A stretch of DNA of 32,131 nt from Nitrosovibrio sp. Nv4 (GTDB lineage: Bacteria; Pseudomonadota; Gammaproteobacteria; Burkholderiales; SG8-39): assembly GCA_945906765.1 (NCBI GenBank), contig CAMDRF010000034.1, forward strand, positions 1 to 32,131, written 5' to 3'. This document shows positions 17,175-26,469 of the stretch, one piece after another. The position numbers were made by a program, and so were the translations under genes. The notes below the pieces were generated by a model. It searched no databases, had not been told where the DNA came from, and saw only the letters and a program-made list of their open reading frames with translations. Each line of letters begins with the position of its first letter. Position 1 is the stretch's first letter.

Positions 17175-17872
17175 ACGGAAAGGTAGCGCTGCAGCAGCGA
17201 AGGGTTCGTGTCCAGCTCGGACATCGATCCGGCGTGGCAGAGGCGGCCCTTTTCGATGATGCAGACCCGATCCGCAACCAGGCGCGCGTAGCGCAGGTTC
17301 TGCTCGCATAGCAACACGCTCAGTCCTTCGCGCTTCAGCTCGCGGATCGTGGCGGCAACGCTCTCGACGATCAGGGGTGCGAGGCCTTCGAAGGGCTCAT
17401 CAAGCAGGATCGCCGACGGATTGCCCATCAGGGTGCGCGCGATGGCGAGCATCTGCTGCTCGCCGCCCGACATGTGGCCGCCGCGCCGCGCCTGCATGCG
17501 GCCGAGGTTGGGGAACAGGTCGAACAGTTTTTCCGGCGTCCAGTGCGGCGCGCCGTCGCGCGGCGGCCGGCGGCCGACCTCGAGGTTCTCGGCGATCGTC
17601 AGGTCGGCAAATATGCGCCGCTCTTCCGGCACGTATCCGAGCCCATGGCGGGCGATCTGGTACGAGGGAAGGTTTTTGATGCTTTTATTTTCAAATCGCA
17701 CTTCTCCAGAAACCGCTTGGAGCAAACCCATCACGGTCTTGAGCGCCGTGGATTTTCCCGCGCCGTTGCGGCCGAGCAGGGCGACGACCTCCCCGGCGCC
17801 CAGCGCCAGCTCGAAGTCGAACAGCACCTGGGCGCGGCCGTAGCCGGCATTCAGCCGCCTAAGTTCAAGCAT
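17171..17872 (-). CDS. livF: LivF-type ABC transporter ATPase (second operon)
   Basis: A 233-residue ATPase. Walker A is GRNGAGKST (34-42), the signature is MSGGEQQML, Walker B is AILLDEPFEGLAP, and VLLCEQNLRYARL holds the switch region, where LivF proteins have Gln-Asn. It is the last gene of the operon and overlaps livG by 8 nt. No terminator follows: its stop overlaps the stop of the convergent C45 gene. Confidence 0.93.
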   Translation of the reverse strand: MLELRRLNAGYGRAQVLFDFELALGAGEVVALLGRNGAGKSTALKTVMGLLQAVSGEVRFENKSIKNLPSYQIARHGLGYVPEERRIFADLTIAENLEVGRRPPRDGAPHWTPEKLFDLFPNLGRMQARRGGHMSGGEQQMLAIARTLMGNPSAILLDEPFEGLAPLIVESVAATIRELKREGLSVLLCEQNLRYARLVADRVCIIEKGRLCHAGSMSELDTNPSLLQRYLSV

Positions 17873-18617
17873 GGGCCGCTTCCTCGCCGAGGTAGACCCG
17901 GCGCACCTGTGCGTCGGCGCGGACCTCGGCAGGCGTGCCCTGCGCGATCAGCTCGCCGTCGGCCAGCACGATCACCCGGTCCGCGTGCCGGAAGACGACA
18001 TCCATGTCGTGCTCGGTAAAGAGCACCGCGATGTTTTCGCGACGCGCGATGTCCGCGACCAGCCGCATCAATTCGCCGCGCTCGGCGGAGGCCATTCCCG
18101 CCGTCGGTTCGTCCATCAGCAGCAGTCGCGGGCGGGCAGCCAGCGCCAGCGCGAACTCGATGCGCTTCAGGTCGCCATAGGCAAGCTCCGCGCATGGGCG
18201 GTCCGCCTGCGATTCCATGCCGACTTGAGCCAGGAGAGCTCTTGTCTCTTTTCCCGAAGATCCGCGAAAAGAAGTGAACAGCGAACCCAACTTGCGTTCT
18301 CTCGAAAGACGTGCCACTGCCACGTTCTCGCTCGCAGTCATGGAGCCGAACGTGGCCGCGACCTGGAAGGTGCGGCCGAGACCGAGGCGGCAACGTTCCC
18401 GGGGGGGCAGCCCTTGAATTTTCCTGTCCTCGAAATAAATCTCTCCGGCATCGGGCCGGAGTTGCCCGTTGATGAGGTTGAAGCAGGTGGTCTTGCCCGC
18501 CCCGTTCGGGCCGATCATCGCCAGCAGCTCCCCTGCGGCAACGGAGAAATTGACCCGCTCGACAGCGCGCACGCCGCCGAAGGATTTTGAAAGGCCCTTG
18601 ACCGCGAGCATGTTCAT
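17865..18617 (-). CDS. livG: LivG-type ABC transporter ATPase (second operon)
   Basis: A 250-residue ATPase. Walker A is GPNGAGKTT (36-44), the signature is the LivG-like LAYGDLKRIEFA, Walker B is LLLMDEPTAGMA and the switch histidine is in FTEHDMDVVF. The C terminus RRVYLGEEAAHA is typical. The ATG at 18617 overlaps the fused permease gene by 4 nt. Confidence 0.93.
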   Translation of the reverse strand: MNMLAVKGLSKSFGGVRAVERVNFSVAAGELLAMIGPNGAGKTTCFNLINGQLRPDAGEIYFEDRKIQGLPPRERCRLGLGRTFQVAATFGSMTASENVAVARLSRERKLGSLFTSFRGSSGKETRALLAQVGMESQADRPCAELAYGDLKRIEFALALAARPRLLLMDEPTAGMASAERGELMRLVADIARRENIAVLFTEHDMDVVFRHADRVIVLADGELIAQGTPAEVRADAQVRRVYLGEEAAHA

Positions 18618-20428
18618 TGTCTCGCCTGCAGCAAAGAACCCACGCCACGCGGCAACACCAGCACCAATGCAAGAATGACGATGCCGGTTGCCGCGCGCCA
18701 GTAATCAACGTTGCGCGCGGCTGCATCCTGCAGCCAGGTGAAAAGTGCCGCGCCCCAGACCGGGCCGCTCAGGGTCTGGATCCCGCCCAGCATCACCATC
18801 ACCAGGCCATCGACCGAGCGCTGGATGCCGAGCGCTTCGGGCGAGATCGAGCCCTTGGAAAATGCATAGAGAGCGCCCGCGACGCCGGCAGCGAGTCCGG
18901 CAATGGCAAATGCTTCCCATTGCGTGGCGCGCACATCGATACCAGAGGCTTCCGCGCGCAGCGGCGAATCGCGGGCCGCGCGCAGCGCATGGCCAAAGGG
19001 TGAATAGATCATCCGCCACAGAAAAATAATTCCCGACGCGCAGACCAGTAGTGTCAGGAAGTAGTACGCCGGTTTCGAAGACAGCCAGGGCGCCGGCCAC
19101 ACACCCACCATGCCGTTTGATCCACCGGTCAGCGCGTCCCACTGGAACACCGCCGACCAGGCGATCTGCGCGAAGGCGAGCGTCAGCATCGCCGAATAGA
19201 CGCCCGACAGCCTTACGCAGAACCAGCCGAACACCAGCGCCGCGAACCCCGCGGCGAACGGAGCCAACGCCAGCGCGAGTTCCATGGGAAATTTCTCCCG
19301 CAGGACAAGCATTCCCGCCGCGTACGCGCCCAAACCGAAATACGCCGCATGGCCGAAGGAGTACATCCCGCCCGGCCCCATGATGAAGTGCAGGCTGGCG
19401 GCGAACAGCGCGAAGATCAGCATGTCGGTGAGGAGAACCAGCGTGTAACCGCCGGAGACGACCGGCAGCAGCGCCAGCGCAGCGGCAACGATGGCGAGCG
19501 TCCAGCGCAAGCGGAGCGATGGCCGGGCGAACGGCGGTTCTGCAGTGCCGGGACGAGCGAGTACCGGCATCCGGCCGAGCAGCCCCCAGGGCCGGACCAC
19601 GAGAACCGCGGCCATGATCACGAACTCGATTACCAGTGTGGCCTGGGAGTAACCCAGGCCGATGCAGAACGCCTTGGCCTCGGCGATCAGCAGCGCTGCC
19701 AGAAACGCGCCCGGGATCGAACCGAGACCGCCGATCACCACGACCACGAACGCATCCGATATCACCGACAGGTCGATATTGAGGCTGGCCGGCTCGCGCG
19801 GGATCTGCAGCGCGCCGCCTAGGCCCGCGAGCAGGGCGCCCAGGGCAAACACACCGGTAAACAGCCAGCGCTGGTTGACGCCGAGCGCCCCGGCCATCTC
19901 CCGATCTTCGGTGGCGGCCCGGACAAGGATCCCCCATCTTGTTTTCTTCAATACGAGATACAAAAAACCCAATACAACAGGTCCGAGGATGATGAGCAGC
20001 AGGTCGTACTGCGGGAAGGCGCCGCCGGCGATCTCCACCGCGCCGGTGAAACCGGGCGCCCGCGGGCCGAGCATGTCTTCGGGGCCCCAGGCCCAGAGCG
20101 CGAAGTCCTTGATCAGCAGCAGCAGCGCGAAGGTGGCGAGCAGCTGCAGCAGCTCGGGCGCCTTGTAGATCCTTCGCAGGACGGATATTTCAGCCAGAGC
20201 GCCGATCACTCCCACGGCCACCGCCGCCAGCGGCACTGCGGCCCAGAATCCGACCCGTTCGGCAAGCCAGACCGCCAGATACATGCCCAGCATGTAGAGC
20301 GAGCCGTGGGCGAAATTGACGACCCGGGTGACCCCGAAGATGAGGGACAGCCCGGCGGCCACCATGAAGAGCGAGGAGGCGCCCGCCAGTCCATTAAGGA
20401 ATTGGATTAGAACTGACGAAGAACTCAT
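18614..20428 (-). CDS. Fused LivH-LivM ABC permease
   Basis: A 604-residue protein in which both membrane subunits of a HAAT transporter are joined. Residues 1 to about 290 are LivH-like (FLNGLAGASSLFMVAAGLSLIFGVTRVVNFAHGSLYMLG; GGLGSIPGAFLAALLIAEAKA). After a short Pro/Arg-rich linker (about 290-308), the rest is LivM-like (GPGGMYSFGHAAYFGLGAYAAG; GHALRAARDSPLRAEASGI; GGIQTLSGPVWGAALF). About 17-20 hydrophobic segments are expected. The fusion fixes the 1:1 ratio of the two halves. It lies 8 nt behind the binding-protein gene and overlaps livG by 4 nt. Confidence 0.93.
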   Translation of the reverse strand: MSSSSVLIQFLNGLAGASSLFMVAAGLSLIFGVTRVVNFAHGSLYMLGMYLAVWLAERVGFWAAVPLAAVAVGVIGALAEISVLRRIYKAPELLQLLATFALLLLIKDFALWAWGPEDMLGPRAPGFTGAVEIAGGAFPQYDLLLIILGPVVLGFLYLVLKKTRWGILVRAATEDREMAGALGVNQRWLFTGVFALGALLAGLGGALQIPREPASLNIDLSVISDAFVVVVIGGLGSIPGAFLAALLIAEAKAFCIGLGYSQATLVIEFVIMAAVLVVRPWGLLGRMPVLARPGTAEPPFARPSLRLRWTLAIVAAALALLPVVSGGYTLVLLTDMLIFALFAASLHFIMGPGGMYSFGHAAYFGLGAYAAGMLVLREKFPMELALALAPFAAGFAALVFGWFCVRLSGVYSAMLTLAFAQIAWSAVFQWDALTGGSNGMVGVWPAPWLSSKPAYYFLTLLVCASGIIFLWRMIYSPFGHALRAARDSPLRAEASGIDVRATQWEAFAIAGLAAGVAGALYAFSKGSISPEALGIQRSVDGLVMVMLGGIQTLSGPVWGAALFTWLQDAAARNVDYWRAATGIVILALVLVLPRGVGSLLQARQ

Positions 20429-20436
20429 TGATTACT

Positions 20437-21618
20437 CTAATCCTTCCTGAGTACCCTCACTTCTTCAAACGAAGGCAGGAAGTTGGCTCCGTCGGCGAAG
20501 CGCCAGTTCACCATGACGCCCTTGCCGCCCTTTCTGGCGAGCTGGCCGACGTACGCCCCCATGGTCGACTGGTGGTCGAGGGCACGGTAGACGATCGGGC
20601 CGAACGGGGTATCCATTTCCAGGCCCTTGAGGGCGGCGATGAGCTTTTCGGTGTCGGTGCCGCCCGCCTTGCGCAGGGCATTGGCCGCGGAATACATCGC
20701 CGTGTAGCCCACCACCGAGCCCAGGCGCGGGTAGTCGTTCCAGCGCTTGCGGTAGGCGTCGAGGAATTTCTGGTGCGCCGGCGTCTTGATCTCGTTCCAC
20801 GGATAGCCGGTGACCCACCAGCCCTCGGGCGTTTCATCCTTGAGCGGATCGAGGTACTCGGGTTCGCCGCCGAGGAGGTTGAACACTACGGTATTCTTGA
20901 AAAGGCCGCGCAGATTGCCTTCGCGCACGAATTTCTGCAGGTCGGTGGCGAAGAGCGATGAGAAGATCGCCTCGGGCTTGGCGTCGATCAGCGCCTGCAC
21001 CACCGCGCCGGCGTCGATCTTGCCCAGCGGCGGTGCCTGTTCGCCGACAAACTGCACGCCCGGTTGTGCCTGGGTCATCAGCTTCTTGAACGACGCGGTG
21101 GCGGACTGGCCGTATTCGTAGTTCGGGTAGACGATTGCCCAGCGGACTTTCTTCAGCTTGACCGCTTCCGGGATCAGCATCGCGGTCTGCATGTAGGTCG
21201 AGGCGCGCAGACGGAAGGTATAGCGGTTGCCGTTCTCCCAGACGATCTTGTCAGTGAGCGGCTCGGCGGCGATGAACGCAATCTTGCGCTGCGCGGCGAG
21301 GTTGGATACCGCGAGGCCGACGTTGGAGGCGAAGGTGCCGGTGAGCAGCGCCACGTTCTCGCGCGAGATCAGCTCCTCGGCAACGCGCACCGCGTCGCCC
21401 GGGTTGCCGCCGTCATCGCGCGACACCACCTCGATCTTGCGGCCGTTGATGCCGCCGGCGCGGTTGATTTCCTCCACCGCCAGCTCCCAGCCCTTCTTGT
21501 AGGGTTCGAGGAAGGCGGGGAAGACCTTGTAGCTGTTCAACTCGCCGATCTTGATGGTCTGGGCAGAAACGGTACCTGCCGCAATGAACAGCAGCAACGA
21601 CAGCGCAATCTTGGACAT
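20437..21618 (-). CDS. Liv-type periplasmic solute-binding protein (second operon)
   Basis: A 393-residue Peripla_BP_6 protein. The signal peptide (KIALSLLLFIAAGTVSA, cleavage before QTIK) is followed by IKIGELNSYKVFPAFLEPYKKGWELAVEEINRAGGINGRKIEVV, typical of this class. GNPGDAVRVAEELISRENVALLTGTFASNVGLAVSNLA and YPNYEYGQSATASFKKL follow. The ligand is unknown; related proteins bind amino acids, amides or aromatic acids. Its ATG overlaps the stop of the upstream 65-codon gene by one base (TGATG), so translation of the two is coupled. Confidence 0.92.
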   Translation of the reverse strand: MSKIALSLLLFIAAGTVSAQTIKIGELNSYKVFPAFLEPYKKGWELAVEEINRAGGINGRKIEVVSRDDGGNPGDAVRVAEELISRENVALLTGTFASNVGLAVSNLAAQRKIAFIAAEPLTDKIVWENGNRYTFRLRASTYMQTAMLIPEAVKLKKVRWAIVYPNYEYGQSATASFKKLMTQAQPGVQFVGEQAPPLGKIDAGAVVQALIDAKPEAIFSSLFATDLQKFVREGNLRGLFKNTVVFNLLGGEPEYLDPLKDETPEGWWVTGYPWNEIKTPAHQKFLDAYRKRWNDYPRLGSVVGYTAMYSAANALRKAGGTDTEKLIAALKGLEMDTPFGPIVYRALDHQSTMGAYVGQLARKGGKGVMVNWRFADGANFLPSFEEVRVLRKD

Positions 21619-21815
21619 CAGACTTCTCCTTCCACTTTGGCCCCGCGGTCCGGTTTGATCTTCTCCGTCCCGCCGGGGAAAACCCTCCAGAACTCCCTGC
21701 GCACCAGGCTCGCGATCGTCGCGCTCTTGTTCGTGCCGTGATAGCGCGCCACGGCCTCAAGCATGGACAGGTCTCGCGGTGTGGCGGAGAAGGTGCGGAT
21801 TTTTGTCTTCTGCAT
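21618..21815 (-). CDS. Small ribbon-helix-helix-like protein leading the transport operon
   Basis: A 65-residue protein. Residues 5-45 look like a ribbon-helix-helix unit: a short strand (KIRTFSAT), a first helix (PRDLSMLEAVARYHG), a turn (TNKSA) and a second helix (TIASLVRREFWRVF). A charged tail follows. Such small proteins bind DNA as dimers and often repress their own promoter. It is the first gene of the operon, one base overlapping the binding-protein gene (TGATG). No toxin gene accompanies it. The family call rests on pattern only; a short structural protein or a coupling ORF are alternatives. Confidence 0.6.
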   Translation of the reverse strand: MQKTKIRTFSATPRDLSMLEAVARYHGTNKSATIASLVRREFWRVFPGGTEKIKPDRGAKVEGEV

Positions 21816-21838
21816 TGAGACGACTCAGTAAAATCTTA

Positions 21839-21862
21839 TATAAAAATTAATTAACAATTATA
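21839..21862. promoter_or_regulatory. AT-rich palindrome, candidate operator
   Basis: The 24-bp stretch has the symmetric form TATAA-N3-TTAATTAA-N3-TTATA, with 9 of 12 positions matching between arms. It covers the -10 hexamer and the predicted transcription start of the RHH-led operon. The surrounding window is GC-rich, so this AT-rich symmetry stands out. Confidence 0.5.
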
Positions 21863-21883
21863 CTTCCATTCCGGATCTGTCAA
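21857..21883 (-). promoter_or_regulatory. Promoter with perfect -35 and -10 hexamers (second transport operon)
   Basis: On the minus strand TTGACA (21883-21878) and TATAAT (21862-21857) are both perfect but only 15 bp apart, shorter than the optimal 17. Short spacing often marks promoters that need an activator or are easily controlled. The first gene starts at 21815. Confidence 0.6.
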
Positions 21884-21936
21884 TGGCCGAGAACATTCGT
21901 CCATCCTGCGCTCGTCCACTTGTCGAGTTCGGTTCT

Positions 21937-22134
21937 TCAATCGATCTTGATATTCAATTCCTTCACCAGCTTGCCGTACTTCTCGTAAGCGTCGCGGTAG
22001 AGCTTCGCGAATTGCTCGGGCGAGCCGCCGGGCGCAAAGGCGACGACGACGCGCACCGGCTTGGTGGGCCAGGCTTGCGCCAGGGCGGCGTTTGCGGCCA
22101 AGGCGAGTACGAGCGGCAGAATGTGCTTGAACAT
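21937..22134 (-). pseudogene. Remnant of a Bug/TctC-type receptor gene (internal deletion)
   Basis: A 65-codon open frame that joins the two ends of a ~320-residue tripartite tricarboxylate receptor. The first part has the signal peptide (ILPLVLALAANAALAQ) and the N-terminal AWPTKPVRVVVAFAPGGS. It passes directly into the C-terminal ending PEQFAKLYRDAYEKYGKLVKELNIKID. About 250 residues between them are missing, in frame. The ribosome site (GAGGAGCAACC before ATG) is intact. It cannot bind ligand as a receptor; it may be translated and exported, but is most likely decaying. Confidence 0.72.
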
Positions 22135-22286
22135 GGTTGCTCCTCAGTGTTGTCGCGAGAGCACGCGCTCGGCGAGCGCGCCCGCGGTCATAATTTCGAT
22201 GTGACCGCGCGTGCGTCAGCACTTTACGCACGACGGCGGTGCGGTCAATGGCGGCGAGCCAGCTTGCTTCGAGTTCGGCCGGCATG
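22135..22286. other. 152-bp region without a recognised gene
   Basis: Between the receptor remnant and the large flavoprotein I find only a 15-codon minus-strand ORF (22191-22144, beginning MTAGALAERVLSRQ), ending five bases before the ribosome site of the remnant. It faintly resembles the start of aconitase-type dehydratase subunits, but it is too short to call. The stretch may be debris from the same deletion. Confidence 0.4.
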
Positions 22287-25200
22287 CTAGATGAAGTCTC
22301 TCTGCCGGCGCAGTTCCGGCATGCAATGGCGCAGCCAGCCCGCGCTCAGCTTCTCGGCCAGGGAATTTTGCTTCAGGCGCTCGTGCAGGCCCTTGAAATC
22401 CACGCTGTCGAGCGGCTGGTCCTGGTTGAAGCAGGAGAATACGTAGCTGGTCTCTCCGGTCGCCGGATCGCGCTGCGGCTGCAGGCACTGCGCGCAGATC
22501 TCCTTCATCATGCATTGCATCGGCGAGTTGATGGAGCCGATGGCAAAGTGGGTGGGCTTCAGGTGTGGCTTGAGCACGTCGTGGCGCGCTTTGGCAACGC
22601 CAGCCATCATGCGGTCCGAGCCGATCGCGATCAGGCGATCGCAATCGTCGAGCCGGATCGAAGGCGCGCTCAGGCGTCCTTCGGCGTAGGCATCCATCGC
22701 CTGGACGATGTTGCCGACGAAGCTGCGGTCCTGCGGACGTCCGGGCGTGAAGCCGGGTTCCTCGTCGCAGCACCAGACCACCGCATCTGCCGCGTTTTCG
22801 ATATCGACGATCTTGTACCGGTCAATGACCTTTTTATAGCCCGCGAAGTAGAGCACCCTCGAGCCTGCGGCGCGGAACGCAGCGCCTATCGAGAACAGCA
22901 CCGCGTTGCCCAGACCGCCGCCGCACAACACCACGGTCTCGCCAGCGACGATCTCTGTCGGCGTGCCCGTCGGACCCATCAGGATCACGGGCTCGCCGGG
23001 TTTGAGCATGGCGCAAAGATCGCTCGAGCCGCCCATCTCCAGCGCGATGATCGACACCAGCCCCTTGGCCCGGTCCACCCAGGCACCCGTCATGGCGAGG
23101 CCTTCCATCTGCATGCGCGTGCCGTCGATCACCGGCGCCAGAGTCTCGAAGTTCTGCAGACGGTAGAACTGTCCCGGCTGGAATTTCTTCGCCGCCAGCG
23201 GCGCGCGGATGATGATTTCGACGATCGTCGGCGTGAGCCGTTCGACCTGATGAACCGTGGCGTTGAGTTGATTGGATAGTTCGCTGAAAAACTTTTCCCG
23301 AGACGTCGAAAAAACGGCAGCTCTCGAATTCAAGACTTTCGAAACAATCGGGTAGCCCTGTTTCGCGCTTCCCATGGCTTTCACCACGTTGCCGAAGTAG
23401 GAAGGGTGCACGTCGCCGAAATAGCTGACGAAGCGCCCGTCCGGTTGCCTTGATAGCAGCACGTCGGCAGATGCGGGCTTCGACGTCGAGTACTGCGGCT
23501 TGAGCGGATTGCCGTCCTCGTCGCAGGCGGCGAAGTATTTTGCCTCGAGACTGAAGTGTTTTGCATCCTCGCGTGCGAGGACGGTATTGGGTTGCGTGCC
23601 GGCGGCAACGAATACGCTGTGCGCGGGCAGCCAGTGCTCGGTGGTTGCGCCCTTCAGGCGAATTCCCTTCACCGCGCCGAAGTTGTCCACGTCCACGGCA
23701 ACCGGTGTCAGGCCTTCGGCGAACCAGATGCCTTCCTCGAGTGCCTTTTCGACTTCCTCATGGTTCAGGGTGTAGGAGGGGCTATCCACCAGCCGCCGGC
23801 GGTAGGCGATGGTCACACCGCCCCAGTGCCGCAGCAGTTCGGTGTGTTTTTCTTTTTCTGTGGATCTCAATGTTCTCGCGTGTGCGAGAAATTCTTCTGC
23901 AACCTCCCGTTCCTGGTCGTCCCAGTTCGCGCGCACCGCGTTCTCGCCAATCTCTTTTGCCAGTGCTTCATACCGGTCGAGGAACTTTCTCACCTGCACC
24001 ACGTAGTAGGCGAGGGATTCCGTGGCTGTATCGATCGCCGTCAGTCCGCCGCCGATGACCACCACCGGCAGCCGCAATTGCATGTTGGCGATGGAGTCTT
24101 CCTTTGCGGCGCCGGTGAGCTGCAATGCCATGAGGAAGTCGGAGGCTGCGCGCACGCCCCGGGCAAGGCCGTTCGGAATATCGAGCACCGTGGGTTTGCC
24201 GGCACCGACACACAGGGCGACATGGTCGAAACCCAGCGTCATCGCGTCCTCGAGGGTCAGCGTGCCGCCAAAGCGCACACCGCCGTGCAACGCGAACTGG
24301 CCCCGGCGTTCAAGCAGCAGTCGGATGATTTTGAGGAAATTCTTGTCCCAGCGAACTGTGATGCCGTACTCCGCGACACCGCCGAAACCGGCCATGACGC
24401 GCTCGCCGAGGTTTTCGTACAGGTTTTGGACGTCCTTCACCGGTTCGAACGGAGCTTGCAATGGTTCCAGCTTCAAACCATCGATGCCGACTACCGCGTG
24501 GCCATCATTCATCAGATGATGGGCGAGCGTAAACCCGGCAGGTCCGAGCCCGACCACCAGGACCTTGCGTCCCGTATCCGGGAGCGGTAGCGGGCGCTGC
24601 AGGTTGAGCGGATTCCAGCGCGTAAGCAGCGAATAGATCTCGAAGCCCCAGGGCAGTTCCAGTACATCTTTGAGAGTGCGCGTCTCAGCCTGCGGAATGT
24701 CCACCGGCGCCTGCTTCTGGTAGATGCAGGCCTTCATGCAATCGTTGCAGATGCGGTGGCCGGTGGCCGCGACCATCGGGTTGTCCACGCAGATCACCGC
24801 GAGTGCCGCGATCGGCTCGCCGCGCGCCTTCAGCAAGTGGAACTCGGAGATTTTTTCCTCAAGCGGGCAGCCGGCAAGCGGTACGCCGAATTGGTTTTTT
24901 TTGAAACCGGTGGCGGGGGTTTTCTCCTTCAGGCCCTTGGAGCAGGAGTCCTTGCCCTGCTCATGGCACCAGATGCAGTAGCTGGCCTGGTCGAGCGCGC
25001 CGGTGAGATCCGTGCCGTGATCGGTAAGCGCGAAGCCGTCACGCTGGCGCAGGTGCTCGAGGCTGTGCTTCGGGAAGCCCTGCGACGTATCCGTATGCAC
25101 CGGCACCAGGCGCATGAAATCCAGCTTGAGCGGCGTCTTGAACAGCACGCCGGCGCGGTGTTTTGCTTTGCCGTCCGCTGTCGTCGTTGCCCAGGCCGCG

Positions 25201-25646
25201 TAGCGTGCCGCCGCTTCAAGCTTGCCGGGGTTCGCGGTCTCGTCCTTTTGCCATTCAGTTACGTCTTTCGCAAATTGCAATTCCGAAGTAAATGCAAAGG
25301 AAGCGGGATCGAAATCTTTCAAAGCTTCCAAACTTACCTTGTGCAATGCCCGCCGCTGCACGAACAGGCGTTTCACGGAATAGAGCGGGGCCAGTTCATG
25401 GTGGCGCGCCGCGAGTGCCTGCGCCTCGCTTTCGATCCCGAACAGGCGCGCGATAAAGTCCTCGAGGTGCGGTGCGAGCGCAATGAGCAATTCGGATTCC
25501 GTCTTCCCTGAAGGCGGGCGGCGTCTTGCCTCAAGAATCTGTTGCTGAAGAACAGGATCAAGAAACGACAGAAAGGCGTCATCGAGGCGCAGCAGGCCGT
25601 CGCGCTCGTAGAGATCGCGGAAAGCAAGACCGAAACGGAGGTTCAT
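22287..25646 (-). CDS. Fused NfnB/GltD-like and NfnA/PyrK-like flavoprotein oxidoreductase
   Basis: A 1119-residue cytoplasmic protein. Residues 1-220 are a helical region I cannot assign. Residues 220-310 hold Cys clusters (C224, C227, C235, C260, C286, C300, C303, C307) suited to Fe-S binding. Residues 361-790 form a GltD/NfnB-like module with an FAD-site [10 protein letters not shown] (363-372) and an NAD(P)-site [14 protein letters not shown] (528-541). Residues 795-1119 are PyrK/NfnA-like: the flavin segment FQPGQFYRL, the nucleotide segment [12 protein letters not shown] and a C-terminal C1045-x5-C1051-x2-C1054-x17-C1072 for a [2Fe-2S] cluster. NfnAB is an electron-bifurcating NADH/ferredoxin/NADP enzyme of two separate chains; here both are one chain. 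ATG 25646 was chosen because the longer frame is shadow of the divergent SDR gene. Bifurcation is inferred, not shown. Confidence 0.82.
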   Translation of the reverse strand: MNLRFGLAFRDLYERDGLLRLDDAFLSFLDPVLQQQILEARRRPPSGKTESELLIALAPHLEDFIARLFGIESEAQALAARHHELAPLYSVKRLFVQRRALHKVSLEALKDFDPASFAFTSELQFAKDVTEWQKDETANPGKLEAAARYAAWATTTADGKAKHRAGVLFKTPLKLDFMRLVPVHTDTSQGFPKHSLEHLRQRDGFALTDHGTDLTGALDQASYCIWCHEQGKDSCSKGLKEKTPATGFKKNQFGVPLAGCPLEEKISEFHLLKARGEPIAALAVICVDNPMVAATGHRICNDCMKACIYQKQAPVDIPQAETRTLKDVLELPWGFEIYSLLTRWNPLNLQRPLPLPDTGRKVLVVGLGPAGFTLAHHLMNDGHAVVGIDGLKLEPLQAPFEPVKDVQNLYENLGERVMAGFGGVAEYGITVRWDKNFLKIIRLLLERRGQFALHGGVRFGGTLTLEDAMTLGFDHVALCVGAGKPTVLDIPNGLARGVRAASDFLMALQLTGAAKEDSIANMQLRLPVVVIGGGLTAIDTATESLAYYVVQVRKFLDRYEALAKEIGENAVRANWDDQEREVAEEFLAHARTLRSTEKEKHTELLRHWGGVTIAYRRRLVDSPSYTLNHEEVEKALEEGIWFAEGLTPVAVDVDNFGAVKGIRLKGATTEHWLPAHSVFVAAGTQPNTVLAREDAKHFSLEAKYFAACDEDGNPLKPQYSTSKPASADVLLSRQPDGRFVSYFGDVHPSYFGNVVKAMGSAKQGYPIVSKVLNSRAAVFSTSREKFFSELSNQLNATVHQVERLTPTIVEIIIRAPLAAKKFQPGQFYRLQNFETLAPVIDGTRMQMEGLAMTGAWVDRAKGLVSIIALEMGGSSDLCAMLKPGEPVILMGPTGTPTEIVAGETVVLCGGGLGNAVLFSIGAAFRAAGSRVLYFAGYKKVIDRYKIVDIENAADAVVWCCDEEPGFTPGRPQDRSFVGNIVQAMDAYAEGRLSAPSIRLDDCDRLIAIGSDRMMAGVAKARHDVLKPHLKPTHFAIGSINSPMQCMMKEICAQCLQPQRDPATGETSYVFSCFNQDQPLDSVDFKGLHERLKQNSLAEKLSAGWLRHCMPELRRQRDFI

Positions 25647-25707
25647 CGCGGGGGCGATATTACAGCGCGGCGCACGGTTAAAATTATACTTTTCGAGGGA
25701 GATCCTT

Positions 25708-26469
25708 ATGCAGATAAAGAATAGCGTGTTCCTCGTCACGGGCGGCGCGTCGGGCCTCGGCGCGGCAACCGCGCAAATGGCGGCAGCCAACGGCGCCAAG
25801 GTCGTGATCGCGGATCTCCAGGCAGAAGCCGGCGAGGCGCTCGCCAAGGAAATCGGCGGGAAATACTGCAGGTGCGACGTTACCTCCGAAGCCGACGGCA
25901 AGGCTGCGGTCGAAGCCGCGGTCCAGGGATATGGCGGGCTGCATGTGTTGGTGAACTGCGCGGGCATCGGTATCGCCGAGCGCATCATCGGCAAGGAAGC
26001 CCCGCACGACCTCGCGCGCTTCACGAAAGTCATCAGCATCAACCTGATCGGCACCTTCAACATGATCCGCCTCGCGGCGGATGCGATGGCCAAGGCGGGC
26101 CCGAACGCGGCCGGCGAGCGCGGCGTGATCATCAACACCGCATCGGTGGCAGCTTACGACGGTCAGATCGGCCAGGCCGCCTACTCGGCGTCCAAGGGCG
26201 GGGTGGTCGGCATGACGCTGCCAATAGCGCGCGACCTATCGCGCAGCGGCATTCGCGTGGTCACCATCGCACCGGGACTGTTTCTCACGCCAATGCTGCT
26301 TGGCCTGCCGAAGGAAGCGCAGGATTCGCTCGGCAAGCAGGTGCCGTTTCCCTCGCGCCTGGGCAAGCCGGAGGAATACGCCCAGCTGGCGAGGCAGATC
26401 GTCGAGAACGAGATGCTGAACGGCGAGACCATCCGCCTCGATGGCGCGATCCGGATGGCGCCGAAGTAA
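25708..26469 (+). CDS. SDR dehydrogenase, 3-hydroxyacyl-CoA dehydrogenase type II-like
   Basis: A 253-residue short-chain dehydrogenase. The NAD site is TGGASGLG (11-18), D57V follows the pattern of the adenine pocket, NCAG is at 83-86, and the catalytic set is Ser146, Tyr159 and Lys163 (YSASK). The features [41 protein letters not shown] and the ending [15 protein letters not shown] match the HSD10/type II 3-hydroxyacyl-CoA dehydrogenase group. The role would be NAD-dependent oxidation of 3-hydroxyacyl-CoA in beta-oxidation or branched-chain breakdown. ATG 25708 has GAGGGAG at good spacing. It is divergent from the large flavoprotein, 61 bp apart. Its stop abuts the stop of the convergent gene. 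Confidence 0.9.
   Translation: MQIKNSVFLVTGGASGLGAATAQMAAANGAKVVIADLQAEAGEALAKEIGGKYCRCDVTSEADGKAAVEAAVQGYGGLHVLVNCAGIGIAERIIGKEAPHDLARFTKVISINLIGTFNMIRLAADAMAKAGPNAAGERGVIINTASVAAYDGQIGQAAYSASKGGVVGMTLPIARDLSRSGIRVVTIAPGLFLTPMLLGLPKEAQDSLGKQVPFPSRLGKPEEYAQLARQIVENEMLNGETIRLDGAIRMAPK

Noticed and set aside
21851-22285. 144-codon minus-strand ORF over the receptor remnant
   Set aside because: Most of it is Arg/Ala-rich and out of frame with the recognisable receptor ends. Its first 30 residues look more natural but match nothing I know, so it is not called.
25647-25707. Promoter for the SDR gene (TATACT at 25685-25690)
   Set aside because: The -10-like hexamer is reasonable, but no acceptable -35 lies at normal spacing, so it is not listed as a feature.
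25647-26138. N-terminal extension of the large flavoprotein ORF
   Set aside because: It lies antisense to the SDR coding region and shows no domain; the protein-like composition begins at the ATG at 25646.
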